The position numbers and the translations under genes were made by a program. This document shows, one piece after another, positions 16,124 to 25,787 of a stretch of 64,000 bases of DNA. The DNA is taken from assembly GCA_022821275.1 (NCBI GenBank), contig JAJEDY010000043.1, forward strand, positions 1 to 64,000, in the 5' to 3' direction. The DNA comes from Candidatus Latescibacterota bacterium. GTDB taxonomy: Bacteria; Latescibacterota; UBA2968. The stretch's first letter is position 1; each line of letters opens with the position of its first letter. The notes beneath the pieces are model-generated. The model was not told the origin of the DNA. It ran no database searches and saw only the letters and a program-made list of their open reading frames with translations.

Positions 16124-16563
16124 TCTCTGACCACCCACACCTTCACAGACACCGTAACCCCAGCATAAAGCCGAATGGGCACATCATAGACCCCCAGCGC
16201 TCGAATAGGCTCTTCGAGTATTATATCTCGGCGATCAATCTCAAACCCCAGATCACCGAGCGCAACGGCAATTTGCGGTGCTGTCACCGATCCAAAAATG
16301 CGATCCTCTTCGCCTGCCTTGACGGCCACATTGCACGAAACCTCTTTCAGAGCCTCTGCCAGAGCCTCGGCACCGCGCGTCTCGCGCGCGTGTTGTGCCT
16401 CGCGCTGCTGGCGCACCTTCTCGTACACCGCCATATTGCGCTCATTTGCAATCAGCGCCACCGAGCGCGGCAGCAAAAAATTTCGCGCGTACCCATCCTT
16501 CACCTCAACCACATCGCCGGCATTGCCCAGCGTATCCACATCTGCTGTAAGAATAATTTTCAT
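16120..16563 (-). CDS. rplI: 50S ribosomal protein L9
   Basis: 147 residues, normal L9 length. N-terminal domain MKIILTADVDTLGNAGDVVEVKDGYARNFLLP is diagnostic, followed by the long linking helix (about 40-80) and the C-terminal domain (AVALGDLGFEIDRRDI). Last gene of rpsF-rpsR-rplI; no ssb between rpsF and rpsR. The protein ends at GAG TAG, where the TAG belongs to an adjacent dispersed repeat. Confidence 0.97.
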   Translation of the reverse strand: MKIILTADVDTLGNAGDVVEVKDGYARNFLLPRSVALIANERNMAVYEKVRQQREAQHARETRGAEALAEALKEVSCNVAVKAGEEDRIFGSVTAPQIAVALGDLGFEIDRRDIILEEPIRALGVYDVPIRLYAGVTVSVKVWVVRE

Positions 16564-16572
16564 GGTGTAATC

Positions 16573-16824
16573 CTATCTCACAGAATCATTCACATAAGGC
16601 ATAAGCGCGAGGAATCGGGCCTGCTTAATCGCGCGCACCAATGCGCGCTGACCCTTTGCACAGGTACCCGTCATGCGCCGGGGAACAATTTTCCCGCGCT
16701 CGGTAACAAACCGGCGCAACAAACGATCATTCTTATAGTGAATATCCAAACGGTGTGCTTCAAAATGGCAGGCTCTTGAGTGACCCTCGCAAATATGGCA
16801 AACCTTCAATCGTCCCCTATTCAT
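16573..16824 (-). CDS. rpsR: 30S ribosomal protein S18
   Basis: 83 residues. Carries the S18 core [48 protein letters not shown]. The N-terminus has C9, C12, H15 and C19 ([14 protein letters not shown]), a possible metal site of the zinc-binding (C+) S18 type. The ATG overlaps the rpsF stop (ATGA), so translation is coupled. Confidence 0.96.
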   Translation of the reverse strand: MNRGRLKVCHICEGHSRACHFEAHRLDIHYKNDRLLRRFVTERGKIVPRRMTGTCAKGQRALVRAIKQARFLALMPYVNDSVR

Positions 16825-17171
16825 TCGGCAACCTCCTCTTCTACAACAGCTTCTTCTTCAGCCGCCTCTTCAGCGTCATCCTCTTGAGGAGGAATCTCAG
16901 TCTGAAGAATCAGATGCCGCAAAACAGCCTCATCCAAACGGCACGCCCGCTCAACATCTGCAATCGCGCCCGGATCGGCCTCAAAATAAAAAAATGTATA
17001 ATCGCCCTGTTGCCGCTTGTCAATCGGATAAGCGAGCCTGCGCACGCCCCAGCGGTCGATATTGACCACCGTAGCGCCCTCATCGACAAGCAGCGACTCA
17101 TAGCGACTGATCGTCTCATCCGCATTCTCCTGCGTATCGACAATCAAAGCCATCTCATACGCTCGTGACAT
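16821..17171 (-). CDS. rpsF: 30S ribosomal protein S6
   Basis: 116 residues. S6 fold: [24 protein letters not shown], then [47 protein letters not shown] glutamate/alanine-rich tail (about 96-116) is typical of longer S6 proteins. First gene of the ribosomal trio; the leader just upstream can form a hairpin enclosing its ribosome site. Confidence 0.96.
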   Translation of the reverse strand: MSRAYEMALIVDTQENADETISRYESLLVDEGATVVNIDRWGVRRLAYPIDKRQQGDYTFFYFEADPGAIADVERACRLDEAVLRHLILQTEIPPQEDDAEEAAEEEAVVEEEVAE

Positions 17172-17225
17172 AAAATATCCCCCATGGACGTGTGGTTCAG
17201 AATCTCGTATTCTGAACGGGGTTGG
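17172..17225 (-). promoter_or_regulatory. Candidate autoregulatory leader of rpsF-rpsR-rplI
   Basis: Minus-strand RNA holds CCCC, a perfect hairpin GTTCAGAAT-ACGAG-ATTCTGAAC, then CCACACGTCCATGGGGGA before the ATG. The CCCC can pair with the GGGG that forms the ribosome site, making an outer stem around the hairpin. This resembles in outline the known S6:S18-binding leaders, but the match to that motif was judged by eye only. Confidence 0.4.
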
Positions 17226-17234
17226 AAAAAGTGT

Positions 17235-19229
17235 TCACGCCAGCAAAGGTGCCAGCATTAGAGAAACCACCGACATCAACTTAATCAAAATATTCAACGC
17301 GGGACCAGACGTATCCTTCAAAGGATCGCCAACCGTATCGCCAACCACGGCAGCCTTGTGCGCCTCGGACCCCTTACCGCCCAAATTGCCCCCCTCAATC
17401 AACTTCTTCGCATTATCCAGCGCCCCCCCGCTATTCGCCATCATCAGCGCCAGCAACACACCCGACACCGTCGCCCCCGCCAGCATACCGCCCAGCGCCT
17501 CTGCCCCCAGAAAAAAGCCAACCAGCACCGGCGTCAACACAGCCACCAGACCCGGCACCACCATCTCGCGCAGTGCCGCCACAGAACTGATATCCACACA
17601 ACGGCGCGTATCCGGCTTACCCGTCCCCTCCATCAACCCGGGAATCTCGCGGAACTGGCGACGCACCTCCTCCACCATCTTAAACGCCGCATTGCCCACA
17701 CTCGTCATCGTCAGCGCCGCCACGCAAAAAGGCACGCCACCGCCCAAAAACAAACCAATCACAACCATGGGCTTCGCCAAATTAATAGAATCGATCCCCA
17801 CAGCCGCACAATACGCGGAAAACAGCGCCAGCGCAGTCAGCGCAGCAGAACCAATCGCAAACCCCTTCCCAATCGCCGCCGTCGTATTCCCAAGCGAATC
17901 CAACTCATCCGTAATCTCGCGCGTCTCCGGACCCAAATGGGCCATCTCGGAAATACCGCCCGCATTATCTGCAATCGGACCATAAGCATCCACCGCCATC
18001 GTAACACCCACCGTCGATAACATCCCCACAGCGGCAATGCCAATACCGTATAACCCCGCAAAGTGAAACGACCCGGCAATCGCAACACAAATCCCCAAAA
18101 TCGGCAACGTCGTACTCTCCATCCCCACGGCCAGCCCCGCGATCATATTCGTCGCCGACCCCGTCTCCGAAGAATGGGCAATACGCCTGACAGGTGCCCC
18201 GCCCGTATAGTACTCCGTCATCAGCGCAATGGCAATCCCAACCAGACAACCGAAGAGAATCGCCCAAAACACCCCGCGAGACAACCCGAGATACTCAGCG
18301 GCAAAAAAAGCCCCAACAAGCATCAAAACAGCGGAAATATACGTGGCATAGCGCAACGCTGCATCCGGGCTTAAAGACTGCAAAACGCGAATAGACCCCA
18401 CGCCGATCAGCGACGCCACCAGACCGATCATAACCACGACAAGCGGATATTGCATCGCCGCGATCCGCACCTGCAAAGTATCGCCGCCCAACGTCCCCAA
18501 CGCCGCACCACCAGCCGTTGCCGCAATCGCAATCGTCGCAATAACAGACCCCACATAAGACTCAAAAATATCTGCCCCCATCCCCGCCACATCGCCCACA
18601 TTATCGCCCACATGATCGGCAATCACAGCCGGATTTCTCGGATCGTCCTCCGGTATCCCGGCCTCCACCTTACCCACCAGATCCGCCCCCACATCTGCCG
18701 TCTTCGTATAAATACCGCCGCCAACCCGGGCAAACAACGCAATAGAACTCGCGCCCATAGCAAACCCATTAATCATAGCTGCCTGATCGGGTTTGCCGAA
18801 AAAATAAAAAAGCAAGCCCACGCCAAAAAGCCCCAGACTTGCCACAGACAGCCCCATCACTGCCCCACCGGAAAACGCGACATTCAACGCTTTATCCCGC
18901 CCACTTTGACTGGCGGCATAAGCCGTCCGAACATTTGCCTTCGTCGCCGCCTTCATCCCGATAAAACCCGCACCGAGCGAACACAGTGCGCCGCCCAAAA
19001 AAGAGCTGGCCGTCTCCAGATTAATACCCCAGCACACCAGCGCGAACACAATCACAATAAAAACAGAGAGCACACTGTATTCGCGCTTCAAAAAGGTCAC
19101 GGCGCCCTCCTGGATATCCGCTGCGATCTCCCGCATCAGATCCGTGCCCTCTGATTGTCTGGCAACATAGAGATAAATCAAACCAGCGCAAATCAGCCCA
19201 ACCACGCCCAGCACAGGTGCCAAAATCAT
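17235..19229 (-). CDS. hppA: Membrane-bound ion-pumping pyrophosphatase
   Basis: 664 residues, about 16 membrane segments. Substrate-site signature [20 protein letters not shown] followed by [20 protein letters not shown], and [19 protein letters not shown] at the end. [10 protein letters not shown] has Ala and Gly at the two positions that distinguish the potassium-dependent class (the independent class has Lys and Thr), so K+-dependent; such enzymes pump Na+ or H+. The ATG at 19229 opens the first membrane helix; codons farther upstream are repeat DNA. It follows pth and precedes rpsF, all minus strand. Confidence 0.95.
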   Translation of the reverse strand: MILAPVLGVVGLICAGLIYLYVARQSEGTDLMREIAADIQEGAVTFLKREYSVLSVFIVIVFALVCWGINLETASSFLGGALCSLGAGFIGMKAATKANVRTAYAASQSGRDKALNVAFSGGAVMGLSVASLGLFGVGLLFYFFGKPDQAAMINGFAMGASSIALFARVGGGIYTKTADVGADLVGKVEAGIPEDDPRNPAVIADHVGDNVGDVAGMGADIFESYVGSVIATIAIAATAGGAALGTLGGDTLQVRIAAMQYPLVVVMIGLVASLIGVGSIRVLQSLSPDAALRYATYISAVLMLVGAFFAAEYLGLSRGVFWAILFGCLVGIAIALMTEYYTGGAPVRRIAHSSETGSATNMIAGLAVGMESTTLPILGICVAIAGSFHFAGLYGIGIAAVGMLSTVGVTMAVDAYGPIADNAGGISEMAHLGPETREITDELDSLGNTTAAIGKGFAIGSAALTALALFSAYCAAVGIDSINLAKPMVVIGLFLGGGVPFCVAALTMTSVGNAAFKMVEEVRRQFREIPGLMEGTGKPDTRRCVDISSVAALREMVVPGLVAVLTPVLVGFFLGAEALGGMLAGATVSGVLLALMMANSGGALDNAKKLIEGGNLGGKGSEAHKAAVVGDTVGDPLKDTSGPALNILIKLMSVVSLMLAPLLA

Positions 19230-19237
19230 AAAAATCT

Positions 19238-19293
19238 CCAGAATCGCGGGACGGCACAGGGGGCCGTCCCCTACAATGCCCTGCCGCGATGAC
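19238..19293. repeat. Nested repeat: GGGACGGC palindrome inside a family B palindrome
   Basis: CAGAATCGCGGGACGGCACA then GGGGGCCGTCCCCTAC, closing with CTGCCGCGATGAC. The D-type hairpin sits within the two arms of the B palindrome. It fills the space between pth and hppA. Confidence 0.8.
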
Positions 19294-19306
19294 AAAATCC
19301 ACCCTC

Positions 19307-19882
19307 TCACTTCATATTATACCTGTTCATCGCCCGTTCAATACCTTCTGTAGCCCAACAGAGCGCGCCATGAACCGCGCGCCCAACCGCATCTGCAATC
19401 ACATCCCGATCCCCGGGTGAAAATTCACCCAGCACATAATCGATCATCCCATCCAATTCGGCGGGTTGCCCAACACCGAGGCGCAACCGCGGAAAATCTG
19501 CAGAACCCAACGCGGATTCAACAGACCGCAAACCATTGTGCCCACCGTGACTGCCCGTGCGTCGGAAACGCAACCGACCCAAATTGAGATGCACATCGTC
19601 AACCACCACCAGCACATCTGCCCGAACAACCCGGAAACACCGCACAACCTCCGCCACACCCCAACCGCTCTTATTCATATACGTCAGCGGCTTAACCAGC
19701 ACCAGATCATCTGAAAACCTGCACCACGTACAAAACTCAAACGCATGCCAGGGCATATCTTTGCCCAGCGCATCGACCACCCAAAACCCCACATTGTGGC
19801 GCGTCTGTGCATAACGCGCGCCCGGATTGCCCAACCCCACAACCGCCTTTGTACGGGCGAAAGATCTTTCGCCCCTACTCAT
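19307..19882 (-). CDS. pth: Peptidyl-tRNA hydrolase
   Basis: 191 residues from the ATG at 19882, close to the usual 190-195. Motifs: [20 protein letters not shown] with the catalytic His, [38 protein letters not shown] and FPRLRLGVG. It frees tRNA from prematurely released peptidyl-tRNA. The ATG overlaps the end of rplY; its first dozen codons ([12 protein letters not shown]) are written by a dispersed palindrome, GTAGGGGCGAAAG/CTTTCGCCCGTAC. Another in-frame ATG lies six codons upstream in rplY. Order ispE-rplY-pth is a familiar bacterial arrangement. Confidence 0.93.
   Translation of the reverse strand: MSRGERSFARTKAVVGLGNPGARYAQTRHNVGFWVVDALGKDMPWHAFEFCTWCRFSDDLVLVKPLTYMNKSGWGVAEVVRCFRVVRADVLVVVDDVHLNLGRLRFRRTGSHGGHNGLRSVESALGSADFPRLRLGVGQPAELDGMIDYVLGEFSPGDRDVIADAVGRAVHGALCWATEGIERAMNRYNMK
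19851..19878. repeat. GTAGGGGC-family palindrome spanning the rplY stop and pth start
   Basis: GTACGGGCGAAAGATC and its mirror GATCTTTCGCCCCTAC. One edge supplies the rplY TAG stop, the body codes for the N-terminus of Pth. Confidence 0.85.
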
Positions 19883-20570
19883 CGCCTTCTTCTTCGTCAT
19901 CGCCGCGCCTTCTGCCGCGCTCAATAACCTCAGGCTCCTGCATTTCCTCTTCCCCTTCTTCACCCACCAATTCTGCGTCTTCCTCTTCCTCTTCCTCTTC
20001 TTCAAGAACAAGCGCGGGCGCAGCCACCGCAAACACCGTGCGGTCGGTATCCGTCACAATCGTCAAATCATCGTCATCCACGACGATATCCGAAACGTGC
20101 AGCGAATCCCCGATATCCAGATCCGACACATCAATTTCAATATGATCGGGGATCTCTGTGGGCAGGCACTCGACCTCGAGATCGTGCAACATCTGTTCCA
20201 GGATCCCCTCGCCAATCCGCACCCCAACGGCCGACCCCGTGGCGTGAAGGGGCACCTCAACCACAATTTTGCGCGTCAAATCAATGCGGTGAAAATCCAC
20301 ATGCAAAATCTCATCGCGCACGGGATGATACTGAATATCCTTAATAATAGTACTCTGGTTCGTATCGCCCGCACGCAGCAAAATAATGGCATTGCGACCG
20401 TGTGCCTTCAGCAAATCGGACAACGTGCGCTCATCCACGGAACAGGCAATGGGCGAGGCATTTTCGCCATAAACAACCGCGGGCAATTGACCGCGAAAGC
20501 GCAACCTCTTAGCAACCTTCTTTCCCGAATCCGTGCGAACATCTACATTGAGAGAAACTTGATCGGACAT
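19875..20570 (-). CDS. rplY: 50S ribosomal protein L25/general stress protein Ctc
   Basis: 231 residues: the longer TL5/Ctc form with an N-terminal 5S-rRNA-binding L25 domain (1-90; KRLRFRGQLPAVVYGE, DILHVDFHRID equivalent at EILHVDFHRI) and a C-terminal beta domain (to about 185), then a very acidic tail (EEEEEEEEDAELVGEEGEEE..., 190-231). Start ATG at 20570 begins MSDQVSLNVDVR. The frame stops at GAG TAG inside a dispersed repeat. Tail length may be shaped by that repeat. Confidence 0.94.
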   Translation of the reverse strand: MSDQVSLNVDVRTDSGKKVAKRLRFRGQLPAVVYGENASPIACSVDERTLSDLLKAHGRNAIILLRAGDTNQSTIIKDIQYHPVRDEILHVDFHRIDLTRKIVVEVPLHATGSAVGVRIGEGILEQMLHDLEVECLPTEIPDHIEIDVSDLDIGDSLHVSDIVVDDDDLTIVTDTDRTVFAVAAPALVLEEEEEEEEDAELVGEEGEEEMQEPEVIERGRRRGDDEEEGDE

Positions 20571-20584
20571 ATCTATTCTCCTGC

Positions 20585-20611
20585 GGGCGGGCACGGGGGC
20601 ACCGCCCCTAC
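20585..20611. repeat. GTAGGGGC-family palindrome
   Basis: GGGCGG...CACCGCCCCTAC, nearly the same as the copies at 16097 and 30091; lies just upstream of the rplY start. Confidence 0.8.
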
Positions 20612-20638
20612 ATAAATTAAACCGGACAACCCTTTTTA

Positions 20639-20674
20639 TTCATCTGTGTTCATCTGCGCCATCTGCGGATCAAA
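20639..20674. repeat. Family C repeat (CATCTGCG units) supplying the ispE stop
   Basis: TTCATCTGTGTTCATCTGCG then CCATCTGCGGATCAAA. The TCA of GGATCA is the TGA stop of ispE on the minus strand. Confidence 0.8.
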
Positions 20675-21521
20675 CAGGACAACACAAAAACGCCCGAAAC
20701 CGATCGGACCTGAACCTTGCCCAAACAGCCTCGGCAGCATCTCGAGACTCAAAAACACCGTAAAGCGTGGAACCACTGCCAGACATCGACGCCGCGATCG
20801 CGCCGGCATCTGTCAGCCGAGACAAAATACCGCGCGTCTCCGGATATGATTGAACAATAAGCGGCAAAAAATCGTTCTCAATACGCTCAAAAAAACCCGA
20901 AACGGGCAAATCTTTTGCAAAATTAATGAAACTATCATAATCACCATGCCCTGTCAAGGTCTTTTTATAATTTGCAAAAGCCCAGCCCGTACCCACCTGA
21001 AACCCCGGACAAACCAGCACATAGACCACATCCCCGGACCACGGCACGTACCGCACATGCTCGCCCCGCCCCGAAACAACAGCCGTACCCTTTTGCCGCA
21101 CAAAAAACGGCACATCGGACCCTATGGACGCGCCGATCTCGCGCAACGCCTCGCCCGAAAGACCCGCATCCCACACCCGATTCAAAACCCGCAACACAGC
21201 CGCCGCATCAGAACTCCCGCCGCCCAAACCCGCCGCCATTGGAATCCGCTTCTCTATCGCGACCTCAACGCCCCGATCCATCCCCGTATAAGACCGAAAC
21301 GCCAGAACCGCCTGATACACCAGATTCTCTGGCCCCGCAGGCAAATCCGCATCGTCGCACGACAAAATAATCTGCCCCTGCGCCGCTGGCTCAAAAACGA
21401 GGCGATCGCACAAATCCACAGTTTGAAAAACCGACAAAATATCGTGAAACCCATCGCTGCGCCGCCCGAGAATCCTCAGCCCCAAATTGAGCTTTGCATA
21501 AGCGTATTCGACAATTTTCAA
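20670..21521 (-). CDS. ispE: 4-diphosphocytidyl-2-C-methyl-D-erythritol kinase
   Basis: About 283 residues from a TTG start at 21521 (LKIVEYAYAKLNLGLRILG); an ATG at 21575 would add 18 residues that partly come from repeat DNA, so the start is uncertain. GHMP-kinase motif PMAAGLGGGSSDAAAVL binds ATP; YAKLNLGL and the late SMSGSGSTLYGVF motif complete the family pattern. It phosphorylates CDP-methylerythritol in the non-mevalonate isoprenoid pathway. Its last codons run into a family C repeat that supplies the TGA stop. Confidence 0.93.
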   Translation of the reverse strand: MKIVEYAYAKLNLGLRILGRRSDGFHDILSVFQTVDLCDRLVFEPAAQGQIILSCDDADLPAGPENLVYQAVLAFRSYTGMDRGVEVAIEKRIPMAAGLGGGSSDAAAVLRVLNRVWDAGLSGEALREIGASIGSDVPFFVRQKGTAVVSGRGEHVRYVPWSGDVVYVLVCPGFQVGTGWAFANYKKTLTGHGDYDSFINFAKDLPVSGFFERIENDFLPLIVQSYPETRGILSRLTDAGAIAASMSGSGSTLYGVFESRDAAEAVWARFRSDRFRAFLCCPV

Positions 21522-21573
21522 AAGCAACCACCGTCTGAAGCGATGTACAACTGGTCGTTTTCCAGACCAGTTC

Positions 21574-21817
21574 ATCAGGATTTACAGGATTAAAGGATGA
21601 ACAGGATAAAAGCAAAGGCAACTACAGAAAAGCAACCACAGATGAACATGGATAAACACAGATTGACGCTTTTGGTAAAATATAATACATTCTCGTAAAA
21701 TAAAGAACCTCAGTGGTCAGATAAAAACCTTACTGGATCGCGGCTTTAAGCCTGCCGCGATGACGGGCGACCACAGGCACTGCCCCGTAATGTTTTTATA
21801 CGGGGGGTCGCCCCTAC
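21574..21817. repeat. Mosaic repeats upstream of ispE and the TPR gene
   Basis: Family A at 21574-21610 (CAGGATTTACAGGATTAAAG, GATGAACAGG), family B at about 21732-21765 (CTGGATCGCGG...CCGCGATGAC), and a long D-type hairpin (GGGCGACC...GGTCGCCCCTAC) ending at 21817. A family C copy (TTCATCTGCG units) follows at 21846-21880, ending 8 bases before the TPR start. Confidence 0.8.
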
Positions 21818-21888
21818 GGTTGTTCACACTTCACAAACCCTCTTTTTCATCTGCGTTCATCTGCGTTCATCTGCGGATCACACTTCAC

Positions 21889-24800
21889 ATGACCCTTCTA
21901 AAAAATACATTAATCCTCATCCTCATCCTCGGCGCCTCATCTCACCTCTGCGCGCAGGGGACCCAGGACGAAAACGCCCATTACGAACTCGCACAGCGAA
22001 TCTTCAAAGACGGCCTCTATGCCGATGCCGCGCGGGAATACAAGCAATTCATCATCAACTACCCCACCAGCAAGCGCCTGCCCGACGCCATGTTGCGCGT
22101 TGGACAAGCATACGCCAGAGCCGAACAATACGACCACGCACTCGAAGCCCTTCAACAATACATCGACCGATACCCCGGCCACATCGACGTCATTGTAGCG
22201 ATGCGCACACGCGCCAATGCCCTCAGCCAACTCGGAGAACACACCCGGGCTGGCGCAGCCTATCGCGAAGTACACGCGGCCTATCCCGCCTCGACAAACG
22301 CGCCCCAGGACCTCTTATCAGCCGGAGAGAACCACCACAAAGGCGGCGCCTTATCAGACGCTGGCGCAGCCTATCGCCAACTCACCGAACAATACCCCAA
22401 ATCATCCCTCATCAACGAAGCCACCTTCAACCTGGGCCGCGTCCTCCTTGAAGAAACGCGCACCGAAGAAGCCCTCGAACAATTTCGCACCCTCGTCGAA
22501 CGCCCCGGACCATCCAAACGCAAACCCGACGCCCTCCTCGAAATGGGCAACATCGCCCTCTCGCGCGACAACCTCCCGGAAGCAGAACGCATCTTTGCAA
22601 ACCTGCGCGCCAGATATCCCGCAACACCTGCCGCCCAAAACACATACCTCATCATAGGCGCGTGGTACGCCGGCAAAAACGACTGGACACGCGCTGAAAA
22701 AACCTATAACAACGCCCTCGCAAAAATACCGAACAACACCCGCCTGCAGCAAGCCCTGTTGGGAAGTGCGAATGCAAAACGCAAACTCGGCAAAAGCCAG
22801 GGCGCGCTACAGCGCTACGCCGCATTTCTAAGAGCCTATCCCCAAAGCCCCTTCCACGCCCACGCCCTGATAGGCTATGGCCGCACATTTGCAGACCTGA
22901 AAAATTACCGCAATGCACTGGACGCATTTAAAAACCTGCAAGAAAAATATCCAGACACGGACATCAGCATCCAGGCATACGGCGACATCGGAAACATCTG
23001 GCGCGCCCTGGGAACGCACCAGAAGGCATTATCGGCCTATCAAACATACCTCGCGCGCATACAATCCCCTATCGAAAAAGCCAATGCCCGACTGCACATC
23101 GCGCAAATCTGCGAAGACCTGCACTGGCACGACCTCGCAGCCGAAAATTATCGCATCCTCATCAACAGCCCACTTTCACACTACGCCGCCGAAGGTCAAA
23201 TTGGCCTTGCCCGCATATTTGAAAAAACCGGACAAACCGAACTCGCACTGCGAGAATACCGCACCTACATCAAAAACCACGGCGACACACCGCATGCCGA
23301 CACAGCGGAAACGCGCATCCAACTCCTCACCGAATACGGCACAGAAACCGACCGCGACCGCACATGGATCGAACTCCTCGCCAACCTGCCCGGCATCGCC
23401 GACGATGCACACACGCAACTAAAACTGGGCAAAACCTTCTACGACCAAAAATACTACAACCGCGCAATCACCCACCTCGAAGCCGCGCTCGTATCCCGGG
23501 GATTGCCCCTCAACATCACGCTGCCAAACCTATCCGCCAAAGCATTAAACACAACATCTGCACCACCACCTGCCCCAACACCTGACGACACACTCGCCCT
23601 TGCAGTCCGGGCTGCCCTTGCAGCCGAAGCCGCACTCGCATTGGCGAATGACGACGGGCGGGTACAGGAAAATATGCGGGACGGCACGGGGGCCGTCCCC
23701 TACACATCTGAAGACATACCCGCCGAAGAACCCGGCGAAACAGCCAACGACACACCCATCGACACACCCCCACCCAGCGACACATCGGACGACGCATTCA
23801 CCAACGCGCCCCCCTGGGCACCTGAAGCCTATTACCTCCTCGGCAACAGCTACTTAAAACAGGCGCGCAGAGCCACCCTCGAAAACAAATCTCCAGACCA
23901 ATGGCAAAACAGGGGCCTCACAGCACTCAAAATACTCATCCAAAAACTCCCCGAAAACGACCACACCGAAAACGCCGCACGCGCAGTCATACACACAGAA
24001 ACAGCCCACATACAACCCGACACCCTCCGCGCACAAACGCGCCTGAGCGCCTATCGCGCATATCGCAAAACACATAGTCCCGACCTGCGCCTGCAAATCG
24101 CCGACGCCCACTTCGCCAGCACCCACATCGACAGCGCCTTGAGCATATACCTCCAGCTCCAAAAAACAGATCGCGATCCAAAAATAAAAGAAAAAGCCAC
24201 CTATGGCATCGGCCTGTGTCAAGCCAGAAAACAACAACACGCGCGCGCCGAAGAAACCCTGAAAAACTTTCTCTTCAACTATCCCCAGAGCGACCTGTCA
24301 CCGCACGCGCAATACCAACTGGGACGCATACTCCTCGACCGGGAATTTTACGCCAGCGCCGCCGAAGCATTCTCCGAACTCCTATCCGCATCCCCAACAC
24401 TCGCACTTCGGCGAACTGCCCGCGACCTGTTGGCAGAAAGCTACCATCGCCTGAGCAACTACGAACGCGCCATAGAAATAGACGAAAGCCTGATCACCCA
24501 CAACCCCACCCCGCAATTACTGCGTCGCCTCGCCGAATCCTATGCACACAACAACCAGCGCGACAAAGCCATCACAACTTATAACATGTACCTCCACAAA
24601 TACCCACAAGCACCCGACGCCGACAGCATCGCCTACACACGCGCCGAACACCTGACACACCTCAACCGCACATCGGAAGCCCTCACCGCCTTCCGCGAAT
24701 TCTCAAAAAAATACCCCAACAGCCCCCTCGGCACACACGCAGACCAGGCCATAGGCGACCTCCTCTTCCAAACGGAAAAATACACCCAGGCCATCGCCGC

Positions 24801-25782
24801 GTACCAGCGCATACCCAAAACCGCGCGCAACGAAACCATGGCCGCACGCGAAATCTTGAGCTACTACCGCCTGCGGCGCATTGGCGAAGCCAACAAAGCC
24901 GCGGGAGAATTCAAAAAAACCCACAAAACGGCAACCGAATGGATCGCCCGCTTTGAAGTGGAAAAAGGCAAATATCAACTCGCCGTCAGAAACCCGAAAA
25001 AAGCGCGACAAATTTTTGAAGACATCACAAAAAAATACGCCACCACCGAAGCAGAAGCCGACGCGCGTTACTACCTCATTCGCGCCTACTATAACGAGGG
25101 ACCCGACAAAGACGGCAACAACGAACCCTATCTCAACGCCCTGGGCACCTTCATAAAAAATTACACCGACAGCCCGCACTGGGTAGATGCCAACATCGAA
25201 CTCGCCGAATTTTGGGAACGCAACGAAGAATACAACCTGTCTGCCCGCGCATATCGCAACGCCATAGAAAAAGGCGTCGCCCAATCCGAAAAACCCGGCA
25301 TCCTCCACAAACTCGCAAAAAATTACAGCAACCTCAACGCCTATGACCTCGCCATCAACTTCGCGCGCCAACTCATCCGCGAATTTCCCCAGGACCCCCT
25401 TGCCCTGGACGCCCGCATCGACATCGGCACCATATACCTGCCCAACAAAGGCGACCACGAGCAAGCCATCGCAGAACTTCGGCCCCTGCTCAAAATCGTA
25501 ACCGTAAAAGACGAAAGAGCCAGCATCCAGTACGCCATCGCAGAAAGTTATTACGAGCTGGCCGACTACGACAAATCGCGTCGAGAATTTTTAACCCTGC
25601 GCTACAACCAGAACGCGGGACCTATGTGGATCGCATCTGCACAAATGAAAATCGCAGAAACCTATGCGGCACAGAATAAAATTGAAGAAGCCATACGAGA
25701 ACTCGAAGCCATAAAACGCAACCACGGCGCGGCCAGTAATTATGGTATTCAGGCAGAGAAACGCATACAACAACTAAAATAA
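21889..25782 (+). CDS. Giant periplasmic or outer-membrane TPR protein
   Basis: 1297 residues. Signal peptide 1-22 (TLILILILGASSHLCAQ). Then more than twenty TPR-type helical hairpins of the YbgF/BamD sort (ALEALQQYIDRYPGH, AEETLKNFLFNYPQSDLSPHA, AIAAYQRIPKTARN), running to the end. A proline- and acid-rich linker of about 60 residues (roughly 565-640) breaks the array, and residues 597-605 in it (RDGTGAVPY) are written by an inserted dispersed palindrome. Likely a protein-protein scaffold at the cell envelope; function not known. The chosen ATG follows a repeat; longer frames upstream are repeat-derived. The sigma-54 regulator follows six bases later. Confidence 0.85.
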   Translation: MTLLKNTLILILILGASSHLCAQGTQDENAHYELAQRIFKDGLYADAAREYKQFIINYPTSKRLPDAMLRVGQAYARAEQYDHALEALQQYIDRYPGHIDVIVAMRTRANALSQLGEHTRAGAAYREVHAAYPASTNAPQDLLSAGENHHKGGALSDAGAAYRQLTEQYPKSSLINEATFNLGRVLLEETRTEEALEQFRTLVERPGPSKRKPDALLEMGNIALSRDNLPEAERIFANLRARYPATPAAQNTYLIIGAWYAGKNDWTRAEKTYNNALAKIPNNTRLQQALLGSANAKRKLGKSQGALQRYAAFLRAYPQSPFHAHALIGYGRTFADLKNYRNALDAFKNLQEKYPDTDISIQAYGDIGNIWRALGTHQKALSAYQTYLARIQSPIEKANARLHIAQICEDLHWHDLAAENYRILINSPLSHYAAEGQIGLARIFEKTGQTELALREYRTYIKNHGDTPHADTAETRIQLLTEYGTETDRDRTWIELLANLPGIADDAHTQLKLGKTFYDQKYYNRAITHLEAALVSRGLPLNITLPNLSAKALNTTSAPPPAPTPDDTLALAVRAALAAEAALALANDDGRVQENMRDGTGAVPYTSEDIPAEEPGETANDTPIDTPPPSDTSDDAFTNAPPWAPEAYYLLGNSYLKQARRATLENKSPDQWQNRGLTALKILIQKLPENDHTENAARAVIHTETAHIQPDTLRAQTRLSAYRAYRKTHSPDLRLQIADAHFASTHIDSALSIYLQLQKTDRDPKIKEKATYGIGLCQARKQQHARAEETLKNFLFNYPQSDLSPHAQYQLGRILLDREFYASAAEAFSELLSASPTLALRRTARDLLAESYHRLSNYERAIEIDESLITHNPTPQLLRRLAESYAHNNQRDKAITTYNMYLHKYPQAPDADSIAYTRAEHLTHLNRTSEALTAFREFSKKYPNSPLGTHADQAIGDLLFQTEKYTQAIAAYQRIPKTARNETMAAREILSYYRLRRIGEANKAAGEFKKTHKTATEWIARFEVEKGKYQLAVRNPKKARQIFEDITKKYATTEAEADARYYLIRAYYNEGPDKDGNNEPYLNALGTFIKNYTDSPHWVDANIELAEFWERNEEYNLSARAYRNAIEKGVAQSEKPGILHKLAKNYSNLNAYDLAINFARQLIREFPQDPLALDARIDIGTIYLPNKGDHEQAIAELRPLLKIVTVKDERASIQYAIAESYYELADYDKSRREFLTLRYNQNAGPMWIASAQMKIAETYAAQNKIEEAIRELEAIKRNHGAASNYGIQAEKRIQQLK
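23677..23703. repeat. GGGACGGC palindrome inserted in the TPR coding sequence
   Basis: CGGGACGGCACGGGGGCCGT then CCCCTAC, nearly the same as the intergenic copy at 19248-19274. It stays in frame. Confidence 0.85.
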
Positions 25783-25787
25783 AAACC

